DNA of 64,000 nt, taken from NCBI GenBank assembly GCA_008508345.1, contig QNGE01000285.1, positions 96,192 through 160,191 on the forward strand, written 5' to 3'. The translations under genes and the position numbers were made by a program. The notes beneath the pieces are model-generated. The model was not told the DNA's origin. It saw only the letters and a program-made list of their open reading frames with translations, and searched no databases. Below are positions 14,101 to 27,800 of this stretch, piece after piece. Source of the stretch: Paragonimus westermani (Eukaryota > Platyhelminthes > Trematoda > Plagiorchiida > Troglotrematidae). Position 1 is the stretch's first letter. Each line of letters starts with the position of its first letter.

Positions 14101-17100
14101 CTGGAATATCTATTCCTGGTTAAGCTACAAAAAACACTCAACCATCTCAATGGCTGATCTCAGTTTTAACCAGAATTTGCTTTTTTTAACAGAGATCGTC
14201 CAGATTGACGGGTAAAATACAATCTACCAAACATAGGAATTCTTTAACACAACCATAACTTTTGTATTCTAGAAGCTGTCGAAGGAAATCTGGCAACAGT
14301 TGGCACTGAGCCTGATTATGATCTTCTGACAATCTTCAACTTATCCGTTCAGACGCACATATTTTGCCATCCTAGTCTGCAAGTTTGCGGTGACTAAATT
14401 CTAATCACTCCATTATTTGTTGTTCGTAAGGCAAAAGCTGCATTTTTGATTCGAAATCATATCAGTGACTGAACTGCCTTAGTTAAAAATAGTGTTCATT
14501 GATGCTGATGAGGTTTTGAATGAAAGTACTGTTCTTTCAACTTGCCAGCTTGCAAGTTCCAAATTTTGAGACCAGCGTAGCCAGTTCTTCATGAACCTTC
14601 GATATAAGAATCTTGTTATTGATTTATGTCAGCCGCAGCATGACAACTTCCGAAAAGAATGCTAATGTCACTTCTATGCATCGAGGCGGTGCATTCTTGA
14701 TTACTTCACTAATCAGTTAAAATTAGCAATTTCTATTAGATTATTCATCAATTCCAAATACTGCCTTACTTTTAAAATATGAATTGGTTTATGTTAAACG
14801 GAGATAGACGTTTTCACTTCTCACTCACCACTTCAGAAGAAGAATCAGGATTGTCTGTAGATGACTCCTGTGAAAACATTTGCACAAACTTCCCAGTGTC
14901 ACAGAGGACGAGTATTGAACCCAGTTAGCGGATTACACACTCTTCTTTTGAGAATAACTTTTTTCATGGTTCTCCTTTTCGCCTGTTAGTCAGTGGAAGG
15001 GACCGTCTTAAGAAATTCTATATAACACAAATTGTCCCCCATAATTGTGTAACGATCTCATATTTACCGAAAATCATTTGCTTGGAATCCTAAACCTAAT
15101 CTATCCCAAAATAACCCAACAGGATATCTGTCGCTGCGCGGAAAGCTGAAATAAGCTGTCACTCCTAAATCACGATATCTCCTCATCCGCCAGTAACATA
15201 TATATATATATACATTGAAACAAGCGAGTCTTGCTGTCGCACGTACGTTTCCAGAAAACTTTGACTTGTAACGCGTAAGTGGTTTTTCCGTAACGGCCCA
15301 ACTCATGTAGAGTAAATTTTCGCAATACACAATTTGTCCCATGAACATTCATCCCAGTCCAAATCAGCATGCTATAATCTATTGTAGACGAAGTCGTAAT
15401 GGGAAAATAATTTACATACGATTAAAAAGTGTAGCCGAAGGCAGTGGTGGTTACGACAGCCATTGATATCAGTTAGGAAAAGTTTGTGATCTGTGTAGAA
15501 GTCATTCTCATGGCGGCTTTACGCGTTATGTTCAAATTAGACAGAAAATTTGTCACTCAACAATTCACTGAGTTTCTGTGTGCCGGGGTGAGTACGCGCT
15601 GACGATAAAAGCAGGACACTATATCAGATGTTTCACAGCCACATACATAGTAGTTGTTTGCAAAATCACAAGGAAATAGGGGTAAACTGCTGGTATCTGT
15701 ATAAAAAATCTTTGAAACAAGTGTAGTTTGTTGCCTGCCGTTGTAGTATAAGTTGACCAATCCCGGTAGTTTTGAAAAAACTGAGAATTTTTGTGGATTG
15801 CCGTATTAGCTGGGTAGATTTTCAAAAACGTTAGAAGCATGGCTCAAAGTGGTGGGACAAAACGAATGTCAGGTTATGCTATGTGTAAATCTATGGCCAC
15901 ATTCGTGAATCAGCTTTGCACATAGATGGATTTATTTTTACGCAAAGTTCATCTAAGATAGTTTTGATAACATCACATATTTTGCATAAGGAACGTGCAC
16001 TCATTGCAGTTTTCCCGAAAACAATTAGGTATGATAAATATCGGACACAAGGGTGAATATTTGCAGCAGTGCACAAGGCGTTTAAGAACAGTCATTGGCC
16101 CTCATCTCTCAAACCGCTGAGGGCTGATAAAACCAACGGCTTCATATTTTTGGTTAGAAATTGATTGGAGTATTTTTACTATCTTCTGACGGCTCTATAA
16201 TGTCACCGAAAAATAATTTTATACTTGACCTAACCAGATGGGTATAATTGTTCTTAGGACTTTCACTATGTTGCCACGTGCACGCTTTATCCTATTCCTG
16301 GTAAGGATATCCTTTAGTTCGGCCAGACTTTCAGAGTGTCTATACACCCCTATCTGTGAAACCATGACGGGCGGACAGGTCAAAGAAAATCAATATCTCT
16401 ATATTTCCGACACATTTTCCCTTCATATACTTCATCTGGAAATCAAGACGACTCCGTATGTCCGAAATAAACACTGGATTACGATGAGTAGAACGGTTTA
16501 CGGAAGTACAGTTAATAAAAAATCTATCCAGTTTTGCATGGTTCATATTTTAACTTATAGTTGCAGAAAAATTCATCCGCTAAAGTTGTTTAAATTCATA
16601 TTCAAGCCATGTCAAATTTTGTTATTGGTACAAAACGTGAGTGGAATTCAGGCCTACTTTCAGAGAACGGTGACTTTTGCCGTCTAACTTAGTAAACACT
16701 ACCAGTGAGACAGTTTTGATCAGGGTCTTTTCATTATGTTTCTACAATACCTAGTTAATGTTTCGAATTCTTATAGAATCAATGTAAATTTTTATGTGAA
16801 TCAGTTCGAGGTGCTCTGTCGCGAGGCGAATTGCGCAATGGTAGATTTGGCAAAGGATGAGTTATTCCTGGGTTGTGTCGGTTGAGTTGGTTTACCTCGG
16901 AAACATAATTCTGTAATACTGTCATGGCTTAGAATTCACTTCTTGCCTTCAAGTCCACTAGCATAGCCACGTGGATATACTTACAATTATGCTGGTCAAT
17001 CCATAACGTTTTCATTTATCCGGAAGGTATAATTACCTTACAAAAATCAGATTGCACACCAGAGGTGAAAATGGGCAGTGGGATGCCAAAAGATTTCCTC

Positions 17101-19375
17101 TGTCTAAACTAAGAATCGGAATTACGTGCTATGGGGCGTCGTTATAACTGTATTGGAGATATGCTGTACGTTGACGTATTATTTCCACATTTACCGAAGT
17201 GTTTGAGGAATTCAGTTTCGCCACCAAGCAAGATTCATTTACAAATCGGTACTTGCGACAGATTTTCTGACAAACGAACAAAGTAAATCCACGAAAGTTC
17301 ATATTTTAGTCCGTGTAGTTATGACAATCTAAATGATTTGCAACGAGTATGAGACGTTAAGTAGAATGCCTTTGACCGAGCACTACTCATTGGTTTGAGG
17401 TGATTCAAAGGAACAAACCGCTTGAGCTGACATGAAAACCTCGAATTTTAGTTACAAGTGGGTTGGAGATCCACGCCTCTATTCCTGACACGGCTGAGGT
17501 ATAATTTTTATTACGAATAGGTCCATACGGTTGGCTTCGGAAATTATGTCGTATGACTGATGTCAGCTTGTAAGAGGAAAAATTGAATTGCGTGATATGG
17601 CAATATACTTGAAGACAGCCAATAGTAACATGGAAGATATCTTGCGCATTGACATTTAGTTCGCATCTCATTGGTTACTTTTGCGAAATTGACATACACT
17701 TCATGAAGTGGGGGAGTAAGCAGCCAGGCAAATTTAATCTCGTCATGTCTGAGGCAGTCAGTCAGGTTACCAAAGCGGAAGCAGCAATATACGATTACGG
17801 GGCAGTTGGCATGTGTTGTATGAACACTTCAGAGCTATTAAATGAAAATTTGTTGAATAGTTTGAATCACTTTAGTAATCCTTATAGAACGATTTGCACT
17901 GATTATGCTATTAGTAGTTGGTAGATTAAGAACAACGCTAGGTGCCATTCTTGGATAACTTTGTATGTGTATATTACCTTATCTTCCAGCTATTTCATTG
18001 TATAAGAGTAAAATTTATAAACTAGCGAGAATTAGTTGAGGACAAGCTGTCTGTTGCCCAAACTCTATCCTGAAGAGGGGATTTACTTATGAACTGTATC
18101 CTTGACAAGTGGGCATTGCAGAGCTTCATAAGAAAAAAGGTTGGCTCGTAAGGCTGGTTCATCACTCCTGAATGAGTATATTTTTGTGCTCTATTCAGTG
18201 AATGAATCAAATGGTTCGCTTACAAAACCATTCTGTTCATACTTACTCATCAGTTTTATCAACCATCATGTGACTTTGAGGAGAATTTCTGATTCATTTT
18301 TGAAAGTTTTTGGAATAAATTTTCCTTAGCCACCATAACGGATACTTTGAGTTATTCACAACTTACATCTCCAGGAGTTTGGTTCATAATAGCCTTTCCC
18401 TATCTGCGTTAGCCAAATCGGTCCAATTTTCGGTTTCACGAATACTTTAAACCAATTTTGAACGGATGCGAAATATTTCAGACCGGTTAGCTATGTACAG
18501 CATGTATATGTACGCGGGATGCGGACCACTAACAAACAGCAGCTGCATGTTCACATGCTCCGGTCCTTACCAACGTTTCCGTTTTCCGTATCAGCAAACA
18601 AGTAGGAATTTTCCATTTAACGATCAACAGATTTCGAGTAATATACGTAAATGAACAAATGGTCAAACAGATTGACAGGTGGTATTGAAACTGCCTATCG
18701 AAAGCCGCAATTTAGTTCGGCGTAACGACGCGCATGCCCAGTTCACATGAAATGTCGACATTACATGCCGTTCTTAAACAACCTGTAATTACCTTAAGGA
18801 ATCAAGTAGTATGTTGAGACGCGCATAAATAACAGAGAAATCACCAAGATTCCAAAACGTCCAAGAAGACAACCCACTGCTTGATCACAACTTAACTGTT
18901 ATCTATAAGTATTCCTATATGAGCAGTTGCACAGGCGTTGGCGGGATAGGAAGACAGGTTGACACTAATTTTGAAAGGACAGCCATATACTGTGTATTGT
19001 TAAATTAATCGTCATCGTGTATTTTTATGATAGCATGACATCACCTTGGAGGCTGCCAATACTTTCAAGATTATTGACTACACAGAACTTGGAAAAAATG
19101 ACCGGATTTTGGATGTTTTGCGATCAGGCCTCAAAAACTGTGCATTTTCTTTATGGCAACGACACTGATATTCAAAAGTTATCACATTGTTGAGGTGGTC
19201 CAGAGGAAATAAACAAATGAAGTTGACTTGAAAATAGCAACAAGTCACACGCATGTGGGTGACAAAACGGATCACGCGTACTGTGTTACATTAACTTCAT
19301 TTTAGAAAAAGCCACTTCTCCTGTGCCCCGTAGTTTACGTGAACCTATGGATGTGGTTGACATATACTCTCAAAT
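11121..19375. other. No recognisable gene; chance open frames only
   Basis: The longest frames are 122 codons at 13123-13491 and 149 codons at 16238-16687, both on +. Both have a hydrophobic, aromatic-rich composition without motifs. Neither shows flanking splice sites or similarity to the element proteins found elsewhere in the window. A short (TA)n run lies near 15199-15211. I see nothing else of note. Confidence 0.5.
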
Positions 19376-19398
19376 ATATATCGATATATTTCATCTAG
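19376..19398. repeat. AT palindrome centred on ATCGAT
   Basis: The sequence around ATATATCGATATAT is a perfect short palindrome inside a longer imperfect one. It lies about 50 bases before the hairpin at 19446-19480. It may be chance in AT-rich DNA. Confidence 0.5.
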
Positions 19399-19445
19399 CT
19401 GGTGGTAACTGTTTCTCCAGAGTCACCAATTTGATACTTTTAAGT

Positions 19446-19480
19446 TCTATATAGGTCGCGGTTTTTGCAACCTATATAGA
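19446..19480. repeat. Perfect 11-bp inverted repeat (stem-loop)
   Basis: TCTATATAGGT at 19446-19456 is the exact reverse complement of ACCTATATAGA at 19470-19480, with a 13-base loop. No transposon coding sequence flanks it. No CTRR-type end follows closely, so a Helitron terminus is not supported. Its function is unknown. Confidence 0.75.
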
Positions 19481-22400
19481 GTGCACTTGTCCCAAATATA
19501 CTTTTTCGATTTCCGATCAGATGTTGTTTTGCTGACGTTACACCATTGCGTTATGGTGAACTTCCATATATTATTATCGCTTTGAGTGCATTGTTCACGT
19601 AAGAGTTACGCTGATGTGCTTTTCAGAATTTGCATTTCGTCAGGAATAACTGACATGGATTTGCTTGCCTCTTATGATCTAACACCGTTGACTAACATGC
19701 TGACTTCGGAATTCACAACTCTGTGGTATGGCAATTATGTGTTACTGCGTGAAACATGTGATTCCACGATACACGTGGCGAACTTTCCACCAATAGGGTG
19801 AGATTTCATAATCAAAGGCGGATGACCGATGAGTCTAATGCTAGGCCGGACGAATTATTCTCTTAAAATGTTGGATAATTCTCGTTAGCCTGTACACGGG
19901 AGATTCACGTGAGCTGGGCAAAGTTTATATAAGGTGATGTGGGCAAGTGCATTGACATAGATTGTCAAACGCTGCTTTTCCATTGAGAGATATAAAAGAA
20001 GTCATTCTTTCGGTGCTTTGAAATGTATACGCATGTGTATGAAAGTTCGTACGTCGATCCAGTAAACTAAACTTTATTCGTACAACAGCCTTTGATCTGT
20101 CGTTTCATCACTACTGGCTGGAATGTTGGCGAGAGATTCGTTTTTAACTCATAGGGTGGTTCAAACTTACTACAACATTGCAGCCCCTGTTGGTAGAGGA
20201 CGTAACTTCACTGAGTTGGGGCGTAATCAATGCAAACAACTGTCTTATATGCAACGGAATTCAAAGATTTTAACGCAGCCGCAGCACTGTTTTTTCTCAG
20301 GTTTCTGGTGTGTGTGGGCGAACAATTTTTCGTTTTCTGGATCATAATTTTTCATTTTCCATGTTGCTAGTGCACGAAACTTTCAGAGTCTCTGAGTGCA
20401 GAGCTTCACAGGGCCTAAACCCAGTTACGTCGGGTGGGGAGGAAAGTGTGCATCAGGTGTTAGCTATGTTAAATGGTTTGAACAAACCAACTTGCAGCTA
20501 CAAATCTATTCGAAGTGGGCGCGCTCAACGGTCCCGAAATTTTTTGATTAAGCTCCGTTGAAGTTTATTCGTTGAGATCTGTGCAAATCCGTAATTTGCA
20601 CTTTGCTGGTACAATCTAAAAAATGCTCTTCAGTTTATCAAATTTAGAATGCATAAATTGCATTTTAAGACAGTGAATATTGCGGCATATTGGAACCGGT
20701 CACATCAACTTAACACAAGACACCTCTATTCTGCATCATTAATAATGTCACCAATTATTGAATGAACCAGACTTAAACGGCGAATTCATCCATTCTACAA
20801 TTTGAAGATTTACATAGCACATAGTGTCGAAACGCAAAAACATGAATAGAATCACTGCTCTACTACTGCAAGATCGACTGTTCCTAATGAGCTAGCGTTG
20901 GCACGCTGACGTTTGTTTCTTCGTTGAAAGCCACTGTCGTAGTTGAAAACCTGCTGCGAATCAAATAACGACTGACGCACAAACAAACAATTTCTGAAGT
21001 GGGTCATCATACAGTTAGCCCAACTTGTGTATGCTGTTCAGCTTTTGATGCTAGATATAAGGGTTTTGGGTTTTCTTACCATCGAAATCCACAAAACATA
21101 AATGAATGTCAAATCGCACCTATGAGAGCTCAACTATCCTTATGTTGCATTTTTCCGATTAGTGTTCCCTTCGACACTTATATTCAAGAACATAGATTTA
21201 ACCGGTATTTCTCTTGTTCTACCGAGTGGTTATATTATGCTTAACACTTCAGATAACCTTTAGTCAATCAATTTCAGTCGAATAGGGGATAGATGCAGCT
21301 GTTGTGAATTGAATTAGGAAGAGTGCTAAATAACCTCAATAATTTCTTTGGCGCCTCTCTTTAAGGACGAAGTTTCGGTCATTACTTTCCTCTTCCTTTC
21401 ATATAATCGGCCTATGTCTGCTTCTTTATTCAACCCATAGTCAATAATACAAGTTGGTTTGGATATAAATATCTAGCTGATGCAAATTTGGCTGGATTAA
21501 AAGTTGAGTATCCGATTGAGTCTTGCTAATAGACTTGTAATACCGCCAGTATAGAGGTCACGGGAGAAGGTTGTGTGAAGAAACTTGACGACTTGTCAGC
21601 TGGAAGGCACTATGTGACCGGATAGAAAGTCAACTGGGACACGACCAGAGAAACGATGTCGGTCTGTGAGTATTTCAAAACACTAAGTGGTTGAATATTA
21701 CAATCTTTCCAGTTAATAATTGTCTCTGCTTTTGTCATTTGGTGACAATGATCTGATTAGCACTCAGGGCTTGTGGGTTTGTTGCATTGATGTGCGTGAT
21801 ACTAATGAGTTCTAACATGGCCAAAACAACCGGACCAACCGTATCCAAATCCTTTAAACAACTTCTCCTAAAGTTATGGAGTGTTTACTAGGCTCCAAGC
21901 AGCTCATAAATGGCTGCTCGATTTTGGTCTGTGAGAATGGTAGTGCCTCAAACGAGAAATTTCAATAGCTGACTTGAGTGCGCTTTAGTTCGGCTCCGCG
22001 GAAACTACGAAGGGATTATGAGAAGCATATTTAGTTTACCGTAGCGAAATAACGAAAAGTAATGTAGCACAATGAGCGGTTCACATGATAAATGTTCTCC
22101 GTTTTTTCAGTGATGATGTAGTTGCGTATTTATCTTTTGTGTTCAGGTGTTGCCGGTTTGTTGTGCTACGTGCTCAATGCCTGAACCACTCAAACTTTTA
22201 ATCGTAACACTTTCAGCATTTTTCCAACATCTCTGGACGTATCAGGAACTTAACTGTAATATGCATACTGTAAAAACAGAAGGGTTAGTTATTGCTGAAG
22301 GAGGACTATAGGCAACAAGTAGGCAACCGAATGAAAATAAGACAAATGTGCACCGAATCACTCGGTAAGAGATAAGCTTTAAGGCATCGCGTGAGAAAAG

Positions 22401-25400
22401 TTGCGTTGATGCTGCGTCGCAATTGTGTTTGCACGCCAGAACAAAGCACAATAGAATTTATTCCTACTTTCTCACCATTTGCTCACTGTCTTTTGTGATC
22501 AAGCATAAAAGCATTCGTTCACCGTTGTTTTAAAACTGTGGTTAACGTGAAATTTTTAATGCAGTGAGCTACGCATATTTACTTGCCATTCTCACTTGAC
22601 CTATCACATTCTTTGAACAGTCTACCGTTGACTACCAACTGAAGGAATTTGCCACAAGTTACAGTATTATGATTGAGAGATCAGTCTAACTGCTCCTATG
22701 AAATGCCACTGATATAAGTTCGTTTACTTGTTTGGAAAGTGAAGATTAGTTGAGGACAAAGAAGGAGCTTGAATACTCCAGCTAATGCGAATTCTTGTAG
22801 AACAAATTCAAGTGATCTATTCCAGCGGGTTCATTGTTCCTTCAAACTAAACGGTAACGAATGAGAATCATATAGCGGAGTTTGGCTAAGAAAAAAGCAG
22901 TGTGGAAAGCGGGACAAACAGCGAATTTAGTGGAGACCGTATGATGGGCAATTCCTACAAAACTAGAATGATAAGAAGAATTTTAGCAGCCTCCTTTTAG
23001 TATGATTATGAATAGGGGTGAAATAATTATGGCAAGAGTATGCTTATTTCTTTTTGACATTTACGTTTACGGAATTGTTGCCGAGTGAACAAAGAAGCGG
23101 GTGCGTATACACAAAATAAAATTTAGTTCAGCTAACAACCATAGCTCGGTTCTGTAGTCACGTATGACGTCAGAAGAATCTTTTTTTCAAACTGCGAAAA
23201 GAATCCTGCTGGGCAATTGTGTGGTGTGGACAGGTGAGTGGGGACTAGTGGTAGGCAACGAGCAAATGGTTCAAGTATTATGCGTGCATCAATTTGTTAA
23301 CAAGCGAAATGAACAGAATACAGCCAATCAGTTCATACTGGAGATAAACACGACTTGAGCACAAAAAAGGTGTAAAAAAGGAGAAGTTTAGCATTGAATA
23401 GATGGAGGGTTTAACTTCAGATTACAATTAGTGAATAGCCCCTGTACATGAATTACCGAGGTGGTGCTAAGCTAACTACCATCTGCTTTCAGATGCAAAA
23501 AGTTACTGCCTTAATGAGTGCAGCTAGCTCTTCAGAAAAAGCTAAATTGAGTTTGCTTAAAACGAGAAAACCAACACAGAAAGTTTCCAACTGATATATT
23601 TGGTCAGATTTTAACAGATCGTTTGCTATGGCATTCCTAACCAACCCAGCTTTGCTATCCACAGGCCATTCCAAAATATGCTTCGGGATTCAAGTGTGTC
23701 CCCGCCACACTTTTACTTATTCGATTATTATTTTTTATATGCAGCTGAGGAAAACGAACGAAAGATTGCTCGGGGATGTCCTTAACTCAGCTTCCAATGC
23801 ACTTTGGATCCCTGACAAGCGCACTTGTGACATGCTCGGAAGCCAGCAAATTCTTTAACAGCTTATACGCCAAAATAGTGACTGCGCGAGAAGTTTGTAA
23901 ATGCCTTGACCGTACTAAAAGATGCGTTGTTAATCCCTCAGGTGGAATTGGGTACCTTAAAGCGTAAGCCAAAAGTTGAGGCATTTGTTGGTAAGCCCGT
24001 TTTTAAATGAATCAATTCAGTCTATTTGCTTATAACTTAAATCGAGGTTACTTTTCAAGGGCATCCCGAGAAAATATTGACTTCAGTGTAAATGGGATTT
24101 ACTCAGTTAACCTTTTCCTTCAAATACGCTCTCAAAACGTTCCCACATTGATTGAAACTGGCTAATTAGCCGATTCTTCAGAAATGCGCCCTAGGGCCAA
24201 TCGTGAGCTAGGTAATTTTTGCAGTTTTCAAAAATTCTTTCTCTCGATATCTCACGTTCCATTTCAACCATCTCCTGGCCGTTGGCTGTGACTAATCACG
24301 ACCTACTGTGTAAATCTGAGCTTAGCAAGTAGTCTTCAAACAAGAAATTTCAAACATTTTTGAAGAACGGTAATATCAAAGTGTTACAATGGTATAAATG
24401 CACTTAGCTCATTCCTTTTTTATTCGGTTTGGTCAAAAATCCGCTTCTGGTTACCACAAATTATCTGCGATTACCCTGTCGCAAAAGTAGCCCTGTGTTC
24501 ACGAAGTTTTGGTGCTCGGGGGAAAGCAAATTTTATTACTATGCTGTTCGTAGCTGAAATTTTTTGATACACATCTACAAAAAAACGTTGAGCAACACTC
24601 GCTCAAGTCCACTATTTATATTGTACTCAACCTAAACCTGTTGATTAGTAGCTCTCTCTTACGATAAAAAGAACATGTTAACGAAAAAACGTGAACAAAC
24701 CATTGACCTAATCAAATATCTTGAGTTTGAACGGCAACCCCAACCAAAAGAAGAATCCAGCTCAGTGAACAATTCAAAGTAATGGATCCCAAATTTTAAC
24801 ATTTTTGTTATCAACCACTCCAAATTTGGCCATAAACACTATCCTTACGATTGTCTTCCCGTTTTCACCAACTACAATCTGGAACAGCAAATTCGCTTGA
24901 ATAATGAGGAGTGACTTTGCTTCCATCGTGTAAGTTATCGTTTGCTGAACATGAGTAGTAATTTTATGTATAAATCACTTACGTATCTTGATACAGTCGT
25001 TACACTCAACTGGTTGCTCCACATGTCATTCAACAGGTTGAGATTTGAGCCGTCGGCCACCTGTTTGTGGGACCATGCTGTACACATCACAGTGTGCACC
25101 AGCACACTGTCTACATCTGGACGTTCCGCGGTGGTTAGAAATCCCACTAGTAAGTCACAGTGATAGCACTACTCAGGTCAAACCATCAAAAATGTCTTTC
25201 TGAAAGACTTCGGCGAATAAATAAGCCGCAAGCGAAGGTGTGATCTTTCCATCCTATATCTGGCAAAATCTTCATGCTTATCAGGGATATTTTTGTTGAA
25301 TGTTCACATCATAGATCGATAAAGGCCAATTTTAATTAATTTAAATTTAACTGGCTTTGAACAAATGTATACAATAATGAATTCTTGTATTGTGTTCGAG

Positions 25401-27690
25401 GTGAATGCACTGCAGACACAAATTGTGAGTATGTACGTAAAACCCTGAGAGGAATGGATGTTCTTGTGATTAGAAGCCACTTCACTGGATTCCTGACGAA
25501 AACCTTTGTAAGTAAACGTGAGTATCCTACTGAACGAGACAGAAGTACGTTTGACTGATCTAATTCAGATAGTCCAATTTACGTTGTGTTCATCGGGCGG
25601 TGGAAAACGTGTTATTACAATGGTGGTATTACAGGTTAGGTAGCATTGAGAGGTAACTCCAACAATCCGCACAAGTTTTTTAAAATTTCACATCATCCTT
25701 TAAGTAACGCTTTTCAAGACTGAAGCATAATTACGGTCGGCAATGTCGGATTGCTGTTGGGATTTTGCGGATATCATACACTACGTTGCATATAAACTTG
25801 GCTAGATGTCTGTGATTTCCCATTTGGCCACAGCTGGTTATATTCACACGGTCGTGATTTGTTGGATAATTAGACTGCTTAAAGTGCATGAAGCTACGTA
25901 ATCCTGCTGGTTTAAAACGGGTATATATCGATCACGAGATTCCAATGCTATTTTGATTGTCTAACATCTGTTTTGTACTGTTAGTGATCAGCTCTCTGTT
26001 AATGCCACTCTGCAAACCCCTGCAATACACTTTGAACAGTAGTACGTTTATTTTTATTAGTGATAGGTATCTTTTGGATTGTTGTAAATAATAAAACATG
26101 TGAACTAACGACTCATTTTCCCGTTGTATTGGGGAATACGCACATTCCCTTAGTAAACGTATTGAGCACCATGTATGTCTGTCTAATCGAGATACAGTGG
26201 TAGACAGCTGTATAAGTTCCCGATGTGCCATTCATTTATGCTCGCTTGTATTTACATTTGTCCTCGACATCAAACTGTTCACAAGTGGAGCAAACGACGT
26301 CACCGGTTCTCCACGCACTTTCACTGATTTCAGGTGATCTTATCTAGCAGTTCTTTCCAGAATGTTAGCTAAAATGTGTGTGAGGGGAAAAAAGTGACGC
26401 CGCTCATTATATTCCCATAGGATTATTGTCTTTATTGTAAAACAACAGTTAGAAATAGTAAACTTGCAAAATATCGCGGCTGACTCACAACAATGCCGGT
26501 ACTTTGAAACCACACGATATTCATTACCACGGCTGTCTAACTGCTGAAGAAACACGTTCGAGATCACGACATCAAGAACCAGACAAATGAGTCTAATTTT
26601 GTGAATTCACCAACCATTCTACATTCCACCTACCCCCACCTCTGAAACACTTGACTAATTGCGCCTCCTTCCGTCTTCCGTTCACTTGAATACGCAGCCG
26701 TCTGTTGATGAGGAAGGTGACTTCCTGTTGCAATCAAATCAAATTACAATTCGTGGTACATCCGTTTGAAATTGGCTTCTGGCATGGCAAATCTATGTGA
26801 GAACGGCTGGGACGAACTCTCACTTTTACCCGGCTGACGGAGAGAGCACACCACTTCGGAACATTGTGTGGAGATGAACGGTGAGACAACTTCATTAAAA
26901 TAACTTGCCGCGAATAATTTATGAATATTCAAAATCGAATAATTGCTTTTTTGGTTGTCTGCCTCCTAATTACAGCGCAGTCAGGCAAATCTTCAAACTA
27001 TTCGATTTGTGGACAAAGAGGTGGTCTAAGACTACTGGACGGAATTTTCATCTTTCCCTCGTAGAAACTTATTGGTTTCTGCCTAAAACCACTTGTAATT
27101 GGTGCCCAATTACTTACAGGTCAGCATCACACTTGAACTGCAAATACTGACACTAACATACGAGTCGGGTGCACTAATTGTTCCGATAAAACTACTACTA
27201 GTTGGCGAACAGATAGCACTGCATAGTCATTATAACATGTAAATACACATACCAAAAGCCAAGTTTCATATTCAGTACGTCTGGTTTGGCATCGCTGCTC
27301 GAGATCACTCTGCTCGGTGACTAAAAAGAAAGTTGCACTGAACAGCATATGTTGGTGGAAGATATTTTTGAGCTGTATAGAAAACCAAGACAAAAGATTA
27401 CATTATTTGAGAACTGCAACCTACTCGTAAATATACACGCGCTTTTATTTTGAATAGGCACACACATGTAACAGATACGGCCCGTTGACGATTGTCTCAA
27501 CAAACTGAAAGAGTCTGCAAAGGATCGTTAAAGACAATCGTTGCAGCGTTAAGACAGTCTAGGCATAGTATGTGCATTTCATTTGATAAAAGAGGTATTG
27601 GTTCGCTATAGGCGAAGCCAGTAGAGTGTGCTAACAAAGACAGCAGTTCATAATGTTTTCTATCGCTCTTTGTTCACGATCGTTACCATT
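19481..27690. other. No recognisable gene or repeat
   Basis: Only short unassignable frames (at most 99 codons) are present. Their compositions are typical of AT-rich non-coding DNA. I found no RT, transposase or tRNA-like signature that I trust. Confidence 0.5.
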
Positions 27691-27699
27691 TTTGTTTTG

Positions 27700-27800
27700 G
27701 CTCATCAGGTAGAGATGGCGTGAATGGGAATTTGAACCGTCTCACCTTTATGTAACCGGGTATTCGATCTTTTCGCTCAGTCACCAGTTGTCTGAACACC
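27700..27800 (-). repeat. tRNA-like SINE head (degenerate)
   Basis: Read on the minus strand, an A-box-like GTGACTGAGCGAAAAG is followed about 45 bases later by ACGGTTCAAATTCCC, a good match to the B box of RNA polymerase III promoters. The spacing fits a tRNA-derived SINE head. A folded functional tRNA is unlikely because the arms do not pair well. It is not obviously a copy of the SINE-1 or SINE-2 families elsewhere in the window. Confidence 0.45.

Noticed and set aside
15199..15211. (TA)n microsatellite
   Set aside because: Only about six units; too short to be notable.
16238..16687. 149-codon + frame as a gene
   Set aside because: Hydrophobic, no motif, and open frames of this size are expected occasionally in 64 kb of AT-rich sequence. 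No splice or promoter support.
19446..19480. Helitron 3' terminus
   Set aside because: The hairpin is present, but no CTRR end follows at the usual distance and no matching 5' TC terminus or Rep/helicase remnant is seen.
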